Assembly (NCBI RefSeq): GCF_025502585.1
Contig: NZ_CP106679.1
Coordinates: 248,001-312,000 of the forward strand
DNA from: Reichenbachiella agarivorans
GTDB taxonomy: Bacteria; Bacteroidota; Bacteroidia; Cytophagales; Cyclobacteriaceae
Reading direction: 5' to 3'
Length of the DNA: 64,000 nt
The position numbers and the translations under genes were made by a program. Under the pieces are notes generated by a model. It did no database searches, was not told the origin of the DNA, and worked only from the letters and a program-made list of their open reading frames with translations. Positions within the stretch are counted from its first letter, which is position 1. The number at the start of each line of letters is the position of its first letter. Positions 9,082 through 19,032 of this stretch are shown in pieces.

Positions 9082-10719
9082 ATGAGATTTCCACTAGTTT
9101 TAGTCTTCCTCCTATTTGTCCAACTATCTTCGCATGCTCAGCAAATGCGCTATGGTGTAGTACTCAATGGCAATACAGTAGGCACCTTAGATCTTCATAC
9201 CACATCTGGCAGTATCTACTTGACCAGTTCGGAGACAAAGCTGTCCTACGTCAGTACTGAGGACTCCACCTACATCTATACCAGGACTGATTATATGGAA
9301 GAGCAAACTGGCTATCTCATTGCCGTCAATACCCGACTCAGTCTGAGCAAGGGAGATACTACCAGTCAGACACGCATTGTGAACAGCCCTCTGCGCACTG
9401 ACAATGCTATCCCCGTTGGACCAGTAATGATCAAGAACCTCAGCATCAAGCGACTCAAAAAGATAGGTGACAGCACCCAATTCTACACTTACTCTCCAGA
9501 CTATCAATCCAACATCACCGTCCATCGATCGATCCAATCTCAAACAATCTATCAAGCGAAGAAATACTGGATCGTAAGAGATTCTATCCCTGGTCTGTCT
9601 CCCATCATCAGTCAATTTGACCAAAAATTCAACCTGGTTTCATCCACACAGCTCTCTGCACTTGGGCAAATAGACATCAGGCCTAGTCTCCCCACCGATA
9701 CTATTCCTGCGATGCTCTCCGTCGCAGTTACATCGCCAACCATTGCCTCCAACATCCTACTACCTGACCCACTCAATATCAATGCCATCGAAGTGCAGAT
9801 CACTGATGCTTTGGGTCTCACGACGGATTTGCAACTGGCAGACAACACCTTCTCTCCACTGCCACTGGACAGCCTAGAGATAGAGAAAACCCTAGATGGC
9901 AATCTCATCGTGGACTCAGACAATCTGGACGTTTTCTCAGAAGCGGACTCTCTTACGATGCATTTGGCTAGCCCATTTGATCAAGCACTAACATTGACAC
10001 ACTATTGTCAAGAACAGCATTTTAGGTTCCCTGCGCTCAAACTCGTGACACTGGCACGAGCCATTGACCTACCTGCGAGATTGGTTCGAGGATATTATTA
10101 CCAGTATGGCGTTTGGGTGCTGGGTTATTGGACGGAAATCGGAATCTCTGATGAATGGGTCATTTTCAATCCCAATCTCCACAGCTCCATCAATCCATCA
10201 CTGTACATCCCCTTGGTCAAAAGCACACTGGATCAAGGTCTGACTGCACTCTTTGATACTCCTGCTGTCCAGTCCATCGAGATCACCGAATACCTCTGGA
10301 AGAGAAGAGCCTACCACTTACAAGACCCCAAGCGAAACCCAAAGAAAGGTCAGTACAGCAATCAAGGACTGGGTCTGAGTTTTGAAATTCCCAAGGATTT
10401 CGAAATAGTAGCTCAAGACAGTGTGGTTATCTCTCCTACTTTCCTTACACTAAGATCGGAGCTTGGACACATCCATTTCGAACAAATCACCTTAGCGCAA
10501 GACATCCAGCAGACCATAGAAAGCATCATCAAAGCTTACACGCCAAATGCCAATATCGAGAGCAACAAGGACATACCAGCTTTTCAGGGGATTTCGGAAT
10601 CAAAAGCCTGTCTTGTCATCCCTCAATCCAGTAGCCTGATCGTCATCCGCATCAACTCCCCTGCCGCAGGCATGATCCTAAATACCCTCTGCCACAAAAA
10701 TCTACAAATCGAAGACTAA
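9082..10719 (+). CDS. Exported protein with degenerate transglutaminase-like domain
   Basis: A 545-aa protein with a signal peptide (hydrophobic core, then SSHAQQ at about residue 19). The ATG at 9082 is preferred to a TTG one codon upstream. Residues 304-366 fit the transglutaminase-like core: RAIDLPARLVRGYYY matches the RALGIPARxVSGY strand and GYWTEIG followed by NPN matches HAWVEV...DPT. All three catalytic positions appear replaced: Cys by Phe314, His by Gly348, Asp by Asn363. It is therefore probably a non-catalytic or binding protein of the periplasm or outer membrane. The N-terminal 300 residues are beta-rich and unrecognised. It lies alone, about 90 bases upstream of metG. Confidence 0.6.
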   Translation: MRFPLVLVFLLFVQLSSHAQQMRYGVVLNGNTVGTLDLHTTSGSIYLTSSETKLSYVSTEDSTYIYTRTDYMEEQTGYLIAVNTRLSLSKGDTTSQTRIVNSPLRTDNAIPVGPVMIKNLSIKRLKKIGDSTQFYTYSPDYQSNITVHRSIQSQTIYQAKKYWIVRDSIPGLSPIISQFDQKFNLVSSTQLSALGQIDIRPSLPTDTIPAMLSVAVTSPTIASNILLPDPLNINAIEVQITDALGLTTDLQLADNTFSPLPLDSLEIEKTLDGNLIVDSDNLDVFSEADSLTMHLASPFDQALTLTHYCQEQHFRFPALKLVTLARAIDLPARLVRGYYYQYGVWVLGYWTEIGISDEWVIFNPNLHSSINPSLYIPLVKSTLDQGLTALFDTPAVQSIEITEYLWKRRAYHLQDPKRNPKKGQYSNQGLGLSFEIPKDFEIVAQDSVVISPTFLTLRSELGHIHFEQITLAQDIQQTIESIIKAYTPNANIESNKDIPAFQGISESKACLVIPQSSSLIVIRINSPAAGMILNTLCHKNLQIED

Positions 10720-10788
10720 CGAACCCAATTGACTGAAAATACTCCCATCAATTCTTCGCCAATCACCCCAGTAACTTTCTATTATTTC

Positions 10789-10796
10789 TATCTTTG
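10789..10796 (+). promoter_or_regulatory. Putative -7 element for metG
   Basis: TATCTTTG matches the Bacteroidota TAnnTTTG -7 consensus and lies 14 bases before the GTG start, implying a very short leader. No clear -33 TTTG is present. Confidence 0.4.
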
Positions 10797-10810
10797 CCGA
10801 AAAAAAATTC

Positions 10811-12874
10811 GTGCAAAAAGATTTCAAACGATACACAATTACCTCTGCGCTTCCTTATGCCAATGGTCCTCTTCATATTGGCCATATAGCTGGAGCCTAC
10901 TTGCCTGCTGACATCTACGTCAGATACCTACGTGCCAAAGGCAAAGACGTGACCTACGTTTGCGGTAGTGATGAGCATGGTGCAGCCATCACTCTTCGCG
11001 CCAAAAAAGAGGGTATTACACCCAAAGAAATTATCGACAAGTACCACGAGATCAACAAAAAGACCTTCGAAGAATTCGGAATAGCATTTGACATCTACCA
11101 CAGAACCTCTGCGCCGATTCATCACGAGACCTCTCAAGAGTTTTTCACCAACCTATACAACAAAGGTGAGTTCACCGAAAAGGAATCTGAGCAGTTCTAT
11201 GACGAAGATTTCAATCAGTTCCTAGCGGACAGATATGTGACTGGCACTTGCCCCAACTGCGGCTATGAAGCAGCCTACGGCGATCAGTGTGAGAAGTGTG
11301 GCACTTCACACAACCCTACCGACCTGATCAATCCTGTATCGACCTTGAGTCAGAAACCACCAGTATTGCGTACGACGAAGCACTGGTACTTGCCACTAGA
11401 CAAATACCAGCCTTGGTTGGAAGAATGGCTGATAGAGGGCAAAAAAGGCGAATGGAAGACCAACGTCTATGGACAATGCAGCTCATGGCTCAAAGCAGGT
11501 CTACAACCCCGTGCTATGACCAGAGATTTGGACTGGGGCGTAGATGTGCCGCTACCAGATGCTGAAGGCAAAAAACTGTATGTCTGGCTAGATGCTCCAA
11601 TTGGCTACATCTCTGCGACCAAAGAATGGGCTAGTCAAAACGGTAAAAACTGGGAAGACTACTGGAAGAAACAAAAAAATGAAGCTGATGACGCTTGCTT
11701 GATACACTTCATTGGCAAGGACAACATCGTATTTCACTGCATCATTTTCCCATCCATTCTACATGCGCATGGAGACTACATCTTACCAGAAAACGTGCCT
11801 GCCAATGAGTTTTTGAATCTGGAGGGAGAAAAAATATCTACTTCGAGAAATTGGGCCGTGTGGTTGCATGAGTACATCGAAGACTTCCCAGGCAAAGAAG
11901 ACGTTCTTCGTTACGTACTTTGCTCCAATGCACCAGAGTCCAAAGACAATGATTTTACCTGGAAAGACTTCCAAGCAAGAAACAACAACGAGCTAGTAGC
12001 GGTTTATGGCAATTTCGTCAACAGAGCAGTAGTACTGACACACAAGTTCTTTGAGGGCAAAGTACCTGCACAGCATCAGCTAGAGCAAATCGACGAAGAT
12101 GTCATCGCCGAAATCAAGAATTTCCCTTCCAAGATATCAGACAGCATTGACAAGTTCAGGTTCAGAGAAGCTCTAGCGCACCTGATGGATTTGGCGAGGT
12201 TGGGCAACAAGTACTTGGCCGAAACAGAGCCTTGGAAGCTCATCAAGACGGACAAAGATCGTACAGCCACGATCTTGAACATAGCACTACAGATAGCTGG
12301 CAATCTTGCCATTCTATCCGAACCTTTTCTTCCAGCTACTTCAGCCAAGCTGATGAATATGCTGAATTTAGACAACAATGCTTGGTCAGAAGGAGGCAAA
12401 ACGAATATTATCTTTGCAGGACAAGATGTAGGTCAAGCCACCTTGCTCTTCGACAAGATCGAAGATGAAGCCATGACCGCACAAATCGATAAACTAGAGA
12501 AATCAAAACCAGTGATAGAAACTACAGACAATTTGGAACCAGAAAAGGCAGTGATTCAATTTGATGACTTTATGAAGATGGACATAAGAATTGGAAAAAT
12601 CCTAGAAGCTGAAGCAGTTCCGAAATCTAACAAATTGTTGAAATTCAAAGTAGACACAGGTATAGACACCCGCACTGTGCTCAGCGGTATAGCCAAACAT
12701 TACACACCAGAGGAAATGATTGGCAAACAAGTGACTATATTGGTCAATCTGGCACCACGCAAAATCATGGGATTTGAATCTCAAGGAATGATTTTAATGG
12801 CAGAAGACAAAGACGGACAGTTGCGTTTGATACAGCCTAATGAAGCAGTTCAAAACGGCTCACAAATAAGTTAA
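10811..12874 (+). CDS. metG: Methionyl-tRNA synthetase
   Basis: Class I aminoacyl-tRNA synthetase charging tRNA-Met. The GTG start puts the HIGH-type motif PLHIGH at residues 20-25. The zinc knuckle [18 protein letters not shown] lies near 145-162 and the KMSKS equivalent KISTS near 340. An anticodon-binding helical domain follows, and residues from about 580 to the end form the EMAP/Trbp111-type tRNA-binding domain that aids dimerisation. At 687 aa this is the normal long form. A short helix-rich linker joins the last two domains. Confidence 0.97.
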   Translation: MQKDFKRYTITSALPYANGPLHIGHIAGAYLPADIYVRYLRAKGKDVTYVCGSDEHGAAITLRAKKEGITPKEIIDKYHEINKKTFEEFGIAFDIYHRTSAPIHHETSQEFFTNLYNKGEFTEKESEQFYDEDFNQFLADRYVTGTCPNCGYEAAYGDQCEKCGTSHNPTDLINPVSTLSQKPPVLRTTKHWYLPLDKYQPWLEEWLIEGKKGEWKTNVYGQCSSWLKAGLQPRAMTRDLDWGVDVPLPDAEGKKLYVWLDAPIGYISATKEWASQNGKNWEDYWKKQKNEADDACLIHFIGKDNIVFHCIIFPSILHAHGDYILPENVPANEFLNLEGEKISTSRNWAVWLHEYIEDFPGKEDVLRYVLCSNAPESKDNDFTWKDFQARNNNELVAVYGNFVNRAVVLTHKFFEGKVPAQHQLEQIDEDVIAEIKNFPSKISDSIDKFRFREALAHLMDLARLGNKYLAETEPWKLIKTDKDRTATILNIALQIAGNLAILSEPFLPATSAKLMNMLNLDNNAWSEGGKTNIIFAGQDVGQATLLFDKIEDEAMTAQIDKLEKSKPVIETTDNLEPEKAVIQFDDFMKMDIRIGKILEAEAVPKSNKLLKFKVDTGIDTRTVLSGIAKHYTPEEMIGKQVTILVNLAPRKIMGFESQGMILMAEDKDGQLRLIQPNEAVQNGSQIS

Positions 12875-12913
12875 TCGACTGATCTTACTCTCAAACCACT
12901 AGGAATTGATTTG

Positions 12914-12958
12914 AATTCATGTCCTGCACTCAATCATTTTGCATGCAGGGTATGAATT
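12914..12958 (+). repeat. 15-bp inverted repeat in metG 3' region
   Basis: AATTCATGTCCTGCA and TGCAGGGTATGAATT can pair over 15 bp, with two G-U wobbles in RNA, around a 15-base loop. There is no clear T run, so it is either a weak terminator or an RNA-stabilising 3' structure. Confidence 0.5.
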
Positions 12959-13012
12959 AGTTGTTTCTTTCCCCAATTAGGCACTATATTTAACATCTCG
13001 AACAAAATAGGC

Positions 13013-13402
13013 ATGACAGACAAGGACAATATCACAGTACTCTATGTAGATGACGAAGAATTAAACCTTTTTCTTTTTGAAAAAAGTTTTGAGTCTGTAT
13101 ACCACGTAGTAACTGCTTTGTCTGGTGAAGAAGGTCTCAACAAACTTGAGAACTATCACAAAAAGATCATAGTGGTGATTAGCGACATGAGGATGCCTGC
13201 TATGAATGGCATAGAGTTCATCTCCAAGGCCAAAGAAAAGTTCGACAACATCGCTTATTTCATTCTTACAGCCTTTGATTACAACGAAGAGATTGAAAAC
13301 GCCCTAGACAAAAAACTCATTCACAGGTTTTTTACCAAGCCATTTGACATATCAGAAATCCAAGAAGCCATCGATGATGCGCTGACACAGCTAGATGCAT
13401 AA
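13013..13402 (+). CDS. Single-domain response regulator (CheY-like)
   Basis: A 129-aa protein consisting only of a receiver domain. The acidic pocket is DDE at residues 13-15, the phosphoacceptor Asp58 lies in VISDMRMPAMNG, and the conserved Lys is in FFTKPFD. No output domain and no adjacent kinase, so it probably passes signals by protein binding or accepts phosphate from a distant kinase. The region before it carries no obvious operon partner. Confidence 0.88.
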   Translation: MTDKDNITVLYVDDEELNLFLFEKSFESVYHVVTALSGEEGLNKLENYHKKIIVVISDMRMPAMNGIEFISKAKEKFDNIAYFILTAFDYNEEIENALDKKLIHRFFTKPFDISEIQEAIDDALTQLDA

Positions 13403-13431
13403 AAAAAGCCATCCGCCTTGCGACGGATAGC
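13401..13431 (-). terminator. Terminator of the rplM-rpsI-rpsB-tsf transcript
   Basis: On the minus strand AGCTATCCGT and GCGGATGGCT form a stem followed by seven T. It lies 31 bases after the tsf stop and touches the end of the converging response-regulator gene. Confidence 0.75.
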
Positions 13432-13461
13432 TCTGTAATCAACTTCAATTATCTTTATAGA

Positions 13462-14292
13462 TCAACCGATTGAGATTCTTTTGAACTCAGCAACGGTCAA
13501 ACCTTTGCTTACGGTATCCAAATATTGTGCTATCGACAAGTTACTATCTTTTACAAAAGATTGTGCAAGTAAAGTGTTGTCTTTGTAAAATTTATTCAAT
13601 TTTCCTAAGGCAATTTTCTCAAGCATCTCTTCTGGCTTGCCTTCTTGTCTTGCCATGTCCTTTCCAATCTCTATTTCTTTCTCTACGACAGTAGCATCTA
13701 CACCATCTTTGTCCACAGCGATAGGGTTCATTGCAGCGATTTGCATAGCTACATCTTTACCGGCTTCAGTCACATCCACACCGTTGGTGTTTTTCAGAGA
13801 GACCAATACACCTAGCTTGCTGCCAGAGTGAACGTAAGGAACGATTGCTTCGCCTTCCATTACTTCGTAAGCTACTACGTCCATTTTCTCACCGATTTTA
13901 CCAATCATATCGATGATTCTATCTTGGAAAGTAAGGTCTCCAGATTTCAACGCTTTCAAGGCTTCAGCATCAGCAGGCTTGTTTTCAAAAGCAGCTGTTG
14001 CTAGGTCATTTCCTAGTGCCATGAACTCATCGTTTTTAGCCACAAAGTCAGTTTCACAAGAGAATGCCACTACTACACCTGTAGTCTTGTCAGCGTTAGT
14101 TTTCACGAACACTACGCCTTCATTTGTTTCTCTGTCTGCTCTAGATGCAGAAACTTTTTGTCCTTTTTTTCTAAGCAATTCGATTGCCTTGTCAAAATCA
14201 CCTTCAGCTTCAACCAAAGCTTTTTTACAATCCATCATACCAGCTCCAGTCAACTGACGTAGCTTGTTTACTTCTTGTGCAGTAATTGCCAT
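13462..14292 (-). CDS. tsf: Translation elongation factor Ts
   Basis: Nucleotide exchange factor for EF-Tu. The start is placed at MAITAQEVNKLRQLTGAGMMDCKKAL, the conserved N-terminal UBA-like domain; an in-frame upstream ATG would add 17 unrelated residues. FSCETDFVAKNDEF is the exchange-core signature. 276 aa, normal length. Last gene of the ribosomal cluster, separated from rpsB by a spacer with a terminator-like hairpin. Confidence 0.96.
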   Translation of the reverse strand: MAITAQEVNKLRQLTGAGMMDCKKALVEAEGDFDKAIELLRKKGQKVSASRADRETNEGVVFVKTNADKTTGVVVAFSCETDFVAKNDEFMALGNDLATAAFENKPADAEALKALKSGDLTFQDRIIDMIGKIGEKMDVVAYEVMEGEAIVPYVHSGSKLGVLVSLKNTNGVDVTEAGKDVAMQIAAMNPIAVDKDGVDATVVEKEIEIGKDMARQEGKPEEMLEKIALGKLNKFYKDNTLLAQSFVKDSNLSIAQYLDTVSKGLTVAEFKRISIG

Positions 14293-14379
14293 CTCTAAAT
14301 ATCGTTTTATGTTTTTACTTCTATTTTCAAGTCTGTTTGGCAATCAAACAGATTTACCTGTCGACAGACAGGCTTAAAC

Positions 14380-14415
14380 AAAAATTGAACCCCGTAATGT
14401 TGGGATTCAATTTTT
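14380..14415 (-). terminator. Terminator-like hairpin between rpsB and tsf
   Basis: Read on the minus strand, AAAAATTGAATCCC pairs with GGGGTTCAATTTTT around a short loop, one pair being G-U, and the U-rich side continues. It lies inside the operon, so it may act as an attenuator lowering tsf relative to rpsB, or end an rpsB transcript with tsf driven separately. Confidence 0.6.
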
Positions 14416-14447
14416 ATATTTTGAATACTATTTCAAAGTATTATTTA

Positions 14448-15206
14448 TTATTCACCTTTCTCGTCGATAGCCGCTTTAGCCGCTGCTCCTTCTTGATCCT
14501 TAGCCTCGTCCTTGTCCTTCTTTCTTTCTGCCAAAGACTCTTCCAATTGCTTTCCAATATGACCTACGATCAATTGGATTGATTTGAAAGCGTCATCGTT
14601 AGCAGGGATTGGGAAATCTACCTGATTTGGATCCGAGTTAGTATCCACCATTGCGAATACTGGAATGCCCAATTTCTGAGCTTCTTTGATAGCAATATTC
14701 TCTCTCTTGATGTCCACTACGAATAGTGCAGCAGGAAGTCTAGTCAAGTCAGCAATACCGCCCAACACTCTTTCCAGTTTAATTTTCTCTCTGCTGATCA
14801 TCAACTTTTCTCTCTTTGCCAAGTTCTTGAAAGCATCATCTTTCAACATCTTGTCCATTGAGGACATCTTTTTTAACGATTTTCTGATCGTCGCAAAGTT
14901 AGTCAACATACCACCCAACCATCTGTCGGTAACATATGGCATTCTTAATCTTTTCGCTTCCTCAGTTACGATTTCTCTTGCTTGCTTTTTGGTAGCAACG
15001 AACATGATTTTTCGTCCTGATTTCACGATCTGCTTGAGTGCATTTGATGCTTCTTCGAGGCATTCAAGCGATTTATAAAGATCTATTATATGGATACCAT
15101 TCTTCTCCATGAAGATGTATGGTGCCATTTTTGGATCCCACTTTCTCGTCAAGTGTCCGAAGTGAACACCAGCATCAAGTAAGTCTTTGTGCTCTAATTT
15201 GGCCAT
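14448..15206 (-). CDS. rpsB: 30S ribosomal protein S2
   Basis: Small-subunit protein. [27 protein letters not shown]-type N terminus, the helical insertion in the middle, and [19 protein letters not shown] near residue 190 are diagnostic. 252 aa with a charged, low-complexity C-terminal tail common in Bacteroidota. It lies 29 bases downstream of rpsI. Confidence 0.97.
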   Translation of the reverse strand: MAKLEHKDLLDAGVHFGHLTRKWDPKMAPYIFMEKNGIHIIDLYKSLECLEEASNALKQIVKSGRKIMFVATKKQAREIVTEEAKRLRMPYVTDRWLGGMLTNFATIRKSLKKMSSMDKMLKDDAFKNLAKREKLMISREKIKLERVLGGIADLTRLPAALFVVDIKRENIAIKEAQKLGIPVFAMVDTNSDPNQVDFPIPANDDAFKSIQLIVGHIGKQLEESLAERKKDKDEAKDQEGAAAKAAIDEKGE

Positions 15207-15235
15207 TAAGTTTACTTATATAAATGAAATTATTA

Positions 15236-15622
15236 TTAACGCTTACTGAACTGGAATGCTCTTCTCGCTTTTCTTCTACCTGGCTTCTTACGCTCGACCA
15301 TTCTTGGATCTCTCGTCATGAATCCTTCTTTCTTCAAAGGAGGTCTGTGCTCAGGGTTCAGTTCTACCAACGCTCTAGAGATTGCCAATCTGATACCTTC
15401 AGCTTGACCTTTCATTCCTCCTCCAGATACATTGATTTTCATATCAAAGTTGCCGTCTTCAGCTACCAATACGAGTGGCTGTTTTACGATTGTCTGGTAG
15501 ATTTCAAACGGGAAATATTCTTTCAAATCCCTGTTGTTGATTTTAACATCGCCTTTTCCAGGTGTCATATACAACCTAGCTACTGATGTTTTTCTTCTAC
15601 CAATGGTGTTTATTACTTCCAT
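15236..15622 (-). CDS. rpsI: 30S ribosomal protein S9
   Basis: 128 aa, with the N-terminal TIGRRKTSVARLY motif, the VSGGGMKGQAEGIRLAISRAL core and the basic C terminus ending in FQFSKR that reaches the decoding centre. Five bases downstream of rplM. Confidence 0.98.
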   Translation of the reverse strand: MEVINTIGRRKTSVARLYMTPGKGDVKINNRDLKEYFPFEIYQTIVKQPLVLVAEDGNFDMKINVSGGGMKGQAEGIRLAISRALVELNPEHRPPLKKEGFMTRDPRMVERKKPGRRKARRAFQFSKR

Positions 15623-15627
15623 TCAGA

Positions 15628-16071
15628 TTAAAGTTTTATCTCTTTAGGAGTTTGTGCAGCGTGCTTGTGCTCCGCTCCTTCGTATACGTACAAATTATTA
15701 AACAAAGATCTACCCAAGCTATTCTTAGGAAGCATACCTCTGACAGCTCTCTCGACCAAAATCGTAGAAGACTTAGCCTTCACCTCGTTTGGAGTCTGAG
15801 ATCTCTGTCCTCCAGGAAAACCAGTGTGAGAGATATATTGCTTATCAGTCCACTTTTTACCTGTAAGTTTCACCTTATCAGAGTTTACAACGATTACATT
15901 GTCGCCACAATCTACATTAGGTGTATAACCTGGCTTGTGCTTGCCTCTGATCATCTTAGCAATCTCACTTGCCAATCTTCCTAATACTTTTCCGTCAGCA
16001 TCTACCACTACCCATTGCTTGTCAGCTGTAGCTTTATTGGTGATCGCTGTTTTATAACTTATTGAATCCAC
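15628..16071 (-). CDS. rplM: 50S ribosomal protein L13
   Basis: 147 aa, early assembly protein of the large subunit. WVVVDADGKVLGRLASEIA and the VRGMLPKNSLGRSLFNNLYVYEGAEHKH segment are family signatures. First gene of the rplM-rpsI-rpsB-tsf cluster; its promoter should lie in 16072-16201, where no clear motif could be fixed. Confidence 0.97.
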   Translation of the reverse strand: MDSISYKTAITNKATADKQWVVVDADGKVLGRLASEIAKMIRGKHKPGYTPNVDCGDNVIVVNSDKVKLTGKKWTDKQYISHTGFPGGQRSQTPNEVKAKSSTILVERAVRGMLPKNSLGRSLFNNLYVYEGAEHKHAAQTPKEIKL

Positions 16072-16201
16072 TTATCTATGATTTTATTATAATCAAAATC
16101 CTACTGCCCTCAAAAAGGGACACAAAAATAGAATTTTACTTTGCAAAATGCAAAGCAGAATAGAAAAATAAAGTTGACCACCCCCCTATTTATTGAAAAT
16201 A

Positions 16202-16918
16202 TCATCCAAATTTCTCTATCTTCTTTAATATCATGTCCATATCCTTAGGATAATCACAGGCTACCTTGATGATTTTGTCTCCAAACGGATTGATTTCAAT
16301 CTCATATGCATGCAAGGCTACTCTGTCAAACAGTGGCCTTTCTTCCTTGTCATCGGAGAGCTTGTATTTCTTTTTGATTTTGGATAGAAAAATAGGCAAC
16401 CCTCCATAGTAGGTATCTCCACAGATCGGGTATTCCAGATAGGACAGGTGTGCCCTGATCTGATGTCGCCTGCCTGAGATGGGCTTGGCTTCAATCAAAG
16501 TATAGTTGCCATAGTAAGCCTTGGCTCTAAAGAGAGTAGTAGCTTCCTTTCCTCTTTTGGGATCTACCTTGACACGACCAGAGCCAGCTACGCGCAGTCC
16601 CATATCTACCTGAATAGTATCCTCAGTGAAGCGCCCCTCGACCAAGGCGTGGTAGATTTTGTTCACCTCCCTTGCCTCAAACTTCAATGCAGCAGCGCGG
16701 TAGGCCTCTTCATCCTTGGCCAACAGCAAAGCACCGCTGGTTTCCTTGTCCAGCCTATGACAGACTGTGATTTCAGGATATACCTCACGAAACATAGATA
16801 GTATATTGCGTGGATCACTCCTATCCTCTAGCGTAGATATCATCGTAGGCTTATTGATCACTAGGTAGCGATCATCTTCGTACACGATGATGTCAGAAAT
16901 GTTATTTTGATTGAGCAC
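16202..16918 (-). CDS. RluA/RluD-family pseudouridine synthase
   Basis: Isomerises uridine to pseudouridine in rRNA or tRNA. The catalytic motif CHRLDKETSGALLLAK carries the active-site Asp, and GRRHQIRAHLSYLEYPICGD is the conserved RNA-binding and core segment. At 238 aa it lacks an S4 domain, resembling compact family members. The exact target is unknown. It is followed downstream by the ribosomal cluster in the same orientation. Confidence 0.88.
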   Translation of the reverse strand: MLNQNNISDIIVYEDDRYLVINKPTMISTLEDRSDPRNILSMFREVYPEITVCHRLDKETSGALLLAKDEEAYRAAALKFEAREVNKIYHALVEGRFTEDTIQVDMGLRVAGSGRVKVDPKRGKEATTLFRAKAYYGNYTLIEAKPISGRRHQIRAHLSYLEYPICGDTYYGGLPIFLSKIKKKYKLSDDKEERPLFDRVALHAYEIEINPFGDKIIKVACDYPKDMDMILKKIEKFG

Positions 16919-16963
16919 TCTTTATTTTTTTGGCAAAGAAAGCCAAAGAAATGGAATATGAGA

Positions 16964-18004
16964 CTATTGAGGCTTATACTTATTGAGTTCGAAACTGAAT
17001 GTAGACCCTTCGCCAGGGGTACTGACTACCTTGATTTCGCTATCATGTGCTTCGACTATATGCTTGACGATCGACAAGCCCAGCCCTGTACCACCAATAG
17101 CCCTTGAGCGACTTTTGTCGACACGATAAAAACGCTCAAAGATACGATTGAGGTGTTCGGTTGGGATTCCTATGCCCCTGTCTTTCACTATTACATTTTG
17201 TCTCTTGCCTGTATCCACTACGGATACTTCCACTACTCCACCCTCGTCTGAATATTTGATCGCATTGGTGATCAAATTAACTAATACTTGGTGAATTCGC
17301 TGGCTGTCTACCAGTACTTTGATTTCTTCGGATCGCTCGTGATTGGTCTTGAGTGTCACTTTGTGCTTATGTGCATTTTCTTCCATCTGGTCAAAAATCT
17401 CATAAATCTCCTCGCAAATATCCACAGGCTCCAGTTGCATCGTGATGTCTCCTGCCTCCATGTGAGAGACCGTCAACAAGTCCTGAACAAGCATATCCAA
17501 TCCATCCAGATTCTTGGCGGCCTTTTTCAAAAACTTCATCCGGTTGTTTTTGTCATCAATCGCACCATCCAGCAAGGTGTGTACAAAACCCTGCGCAGCA
17601 AATATGGGCGTCTTCAACTCATGCGACACGTCAGCCAAAAACTGCCTCCTAAACTTGGCTAGTTGTTTCAATTCCTCGATTTCACTCTGCTTGCCATGCG
17701 CATAGGCATAGATTTCCTGATGAATCTGGTTGAGCGAACTGTGACCGTACCGTTTGTTCTCTTCTAGTTTGGACAAGTCATTGGCACGGATCTGTTCAAA
17801 CATATTGTAGATACTTCGCAGTTCCTTGAAGAACAAAAACTCTAAAACAATATTGATCAATATATACCCTGTACCAAAGGAAATAAAAAACACCAGCCAA
17901 TAGACGTAATTGGGCACATCGGGCAATAGCACCAGACTACCCAACACCACGGCTGCTATGCAACCCGAAAGAATGAGCGCAAGCCCTCTAGAATTTAATA
18001 GCAT
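16964..18004 (-). CDS. Membrane sensor histidine kinase (PhoR-like)
   Basis: 346 aa. Two membrane helices (about 8-28 and 33-57) with almost no periplasmic loop, a short linker, then the dimerisation domain with phospho-acceptor His128 in FLADVSHELKTPI, followed by the ATPase domain: NLITNAIKYSDEGG (N box), DRGIGIP (G1), FYRVDKSRS (F box) and GGTGLGLSIVKHIVE (G2). It lies 15 bases downstream of the response regulator in the same operon. The absence of a sensing loop suggests signal input through the membrane or a partner protein. The phosphate-response role of PhoR is not implied by context. Confidence 0.9.
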   Translation of the reverse strand: MLLNSRGLALILSGCIAAVVLGSLVLLPDVPNYVYWLVFFISFGTGYILINIVLEFLFFKELRSIYNMFEQIRANDLSKLEENKRYGHSSLNQIHQEIYAYAHGKQSEIEELKQLAKFRRQFLADVSHELKTPIFAAQGFVHTLLDGAIDDKNNRMKFLKKAAKNLDGLDMLVQDLLTVSHMEAGDITMQLEPVDICEEIYEIFDQMEENAHKHKVTLKTNHERSEEIKVLVDSQRIHQVLVNLITNAIKYSDEGGVVEVSVVDTGKRQNVIVKDRGIGIPTEHLNRIFERFYRVDKSRSRAIGGTGLGLSIVKHIVEAHDSEIKVVSTPGEGSTFSFELNKYKPQ

Positions 18005-18019
18005 ATTTACTTTTCAGGA

Positions 18020-18703
18020 TCACTCTGCATCAAACTTGTAGCCAACACCCTTGATCGTGGTGATGTAGCCCTCGCCGATTTTTTCTCTGACCTTACGGAC
18101 ATGGACATCTACTGTCCTAGCCAACACGTACACATCTGTCCCCCAAATGTTGTACAATAGCTCATCTCTGCTAAACACCTTGCCAGGATGCTGCGCCAGG
18201 AAATACAGTAATTCAAATTCCTTTTTTGGAAGTGAAAACTCTTCCTCATTTCGCTTGACAGTATAGCTCTGACGATCAATATGGAGATCTCCAGCCATGA
18301 CATTATCCTCCTGATCGACATCCTTTTTGGATCTTCTAAAGATTGCATTGATTCGGCTCATCAATGCGCGAGGCTTGATAGGCTTGGTGAGATAATCATC
18401 CGCACCATTGTCAAAAGCGGCCACTTCTGAATACTCCTCTACACGAGCAGTCAAAAAGATAATGAAGCTATTGGCCAATTCTTTGAACTCTCTCAACTGT
18501 CGACAGGTCTCTACTCCGTCCTGTCCTGGCATCATGATATCCAGCAAGATCAAATCTGGCACAAATCCTTTGGCAATGTTGACTGCTTCCATTCCAGTTT
18601 CAGCTACCTCTACCTCGTATCCCTCCTTTTCCAAGTTATATTTTAATAAATCTAAAATATCAACCTCATCATCAACAACTAGTATTTTCTTACTTCCAGA
18701 CAT
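18020..18703 (-). CDS. OmpR/PhoB-family DNA-binding response regulator
   Basis: 227 aa: receiver domain with acidic pair Asp11-Asp12, phospho-acceptor Asp55 (LILLDIMMPGQDG) and Lys in YLTKPIKP, then a winged-helix DNA-binding domain with the typical end VDVHVRKVREKIG...GVGYKF. First gene of the two-gene operon with the downstream histidine kinase. Target genes cannot be read here. Confidence 0.93.
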   Translation of the reverse strand: MSGSKKILVVDDEVDILDLLKYNLEKEGYEVEVAETGMEAVNIAKGFVPDLILLDIMMPGQDGVETCRQLREFKELANSFIIFLTARVEEYSEVAAFDNGADDYLTKPIKPRALMSRINAIFRRSKKDVDQEDNVMAGDLHIDRQSYTVKRNEEEFSLPKKEFELLYFLAQHPGKVFSRDELLYNIWGTDVYVLARTVDVHVRKVREKIGEGYITTIKGVGYKFDAE

Positions 18704-19032
18704 GATTTTTTACACCTAAATAACTTTTGGATTAATTCATGATTAAAAAACGCTCAAAACTTATACTTTTTATTCAATTCAAAGTGATAAATCGTAAGTG
18801 GTAACAAAATAGTAACATTTGGGAAATAAAATTAACTCATTCTTTCTGTCTTTGCATTTTTTAATCCCGAGCAAAAGTAATACTAATTTTTTTAGTAATT
18901 AATTTTAGAAATCAAATAATCAATCGTATAATTGCTAAAATATTTACTCTTTCTGCGTTTCACAAAAACGGATAGAATAGGGAAATAAGACATAAATTAC
19001 AGACCTATTATTAATACCAAAAAATAAATGAC
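18704..19032. other. Divergent AT-rich intergenic region (response regulator / recA)
   Basis: Holds the promoters of both flanking genes. A dyad, TACTAATTTTTTTAGTA at 18881-18897 (6-bp arms), is the only evident symmetry. No match to a known LexA box could be asserted for recA. Confidence 0.4.

Noticed and set aside
16964-18703. Calling the two-component pair PhoR/PhoB by name
   Set aside because: Domain type fits, but there are no phosphate-uptake genes nearby and the kinase lacks a PAS domain, so a specific role is not justified.
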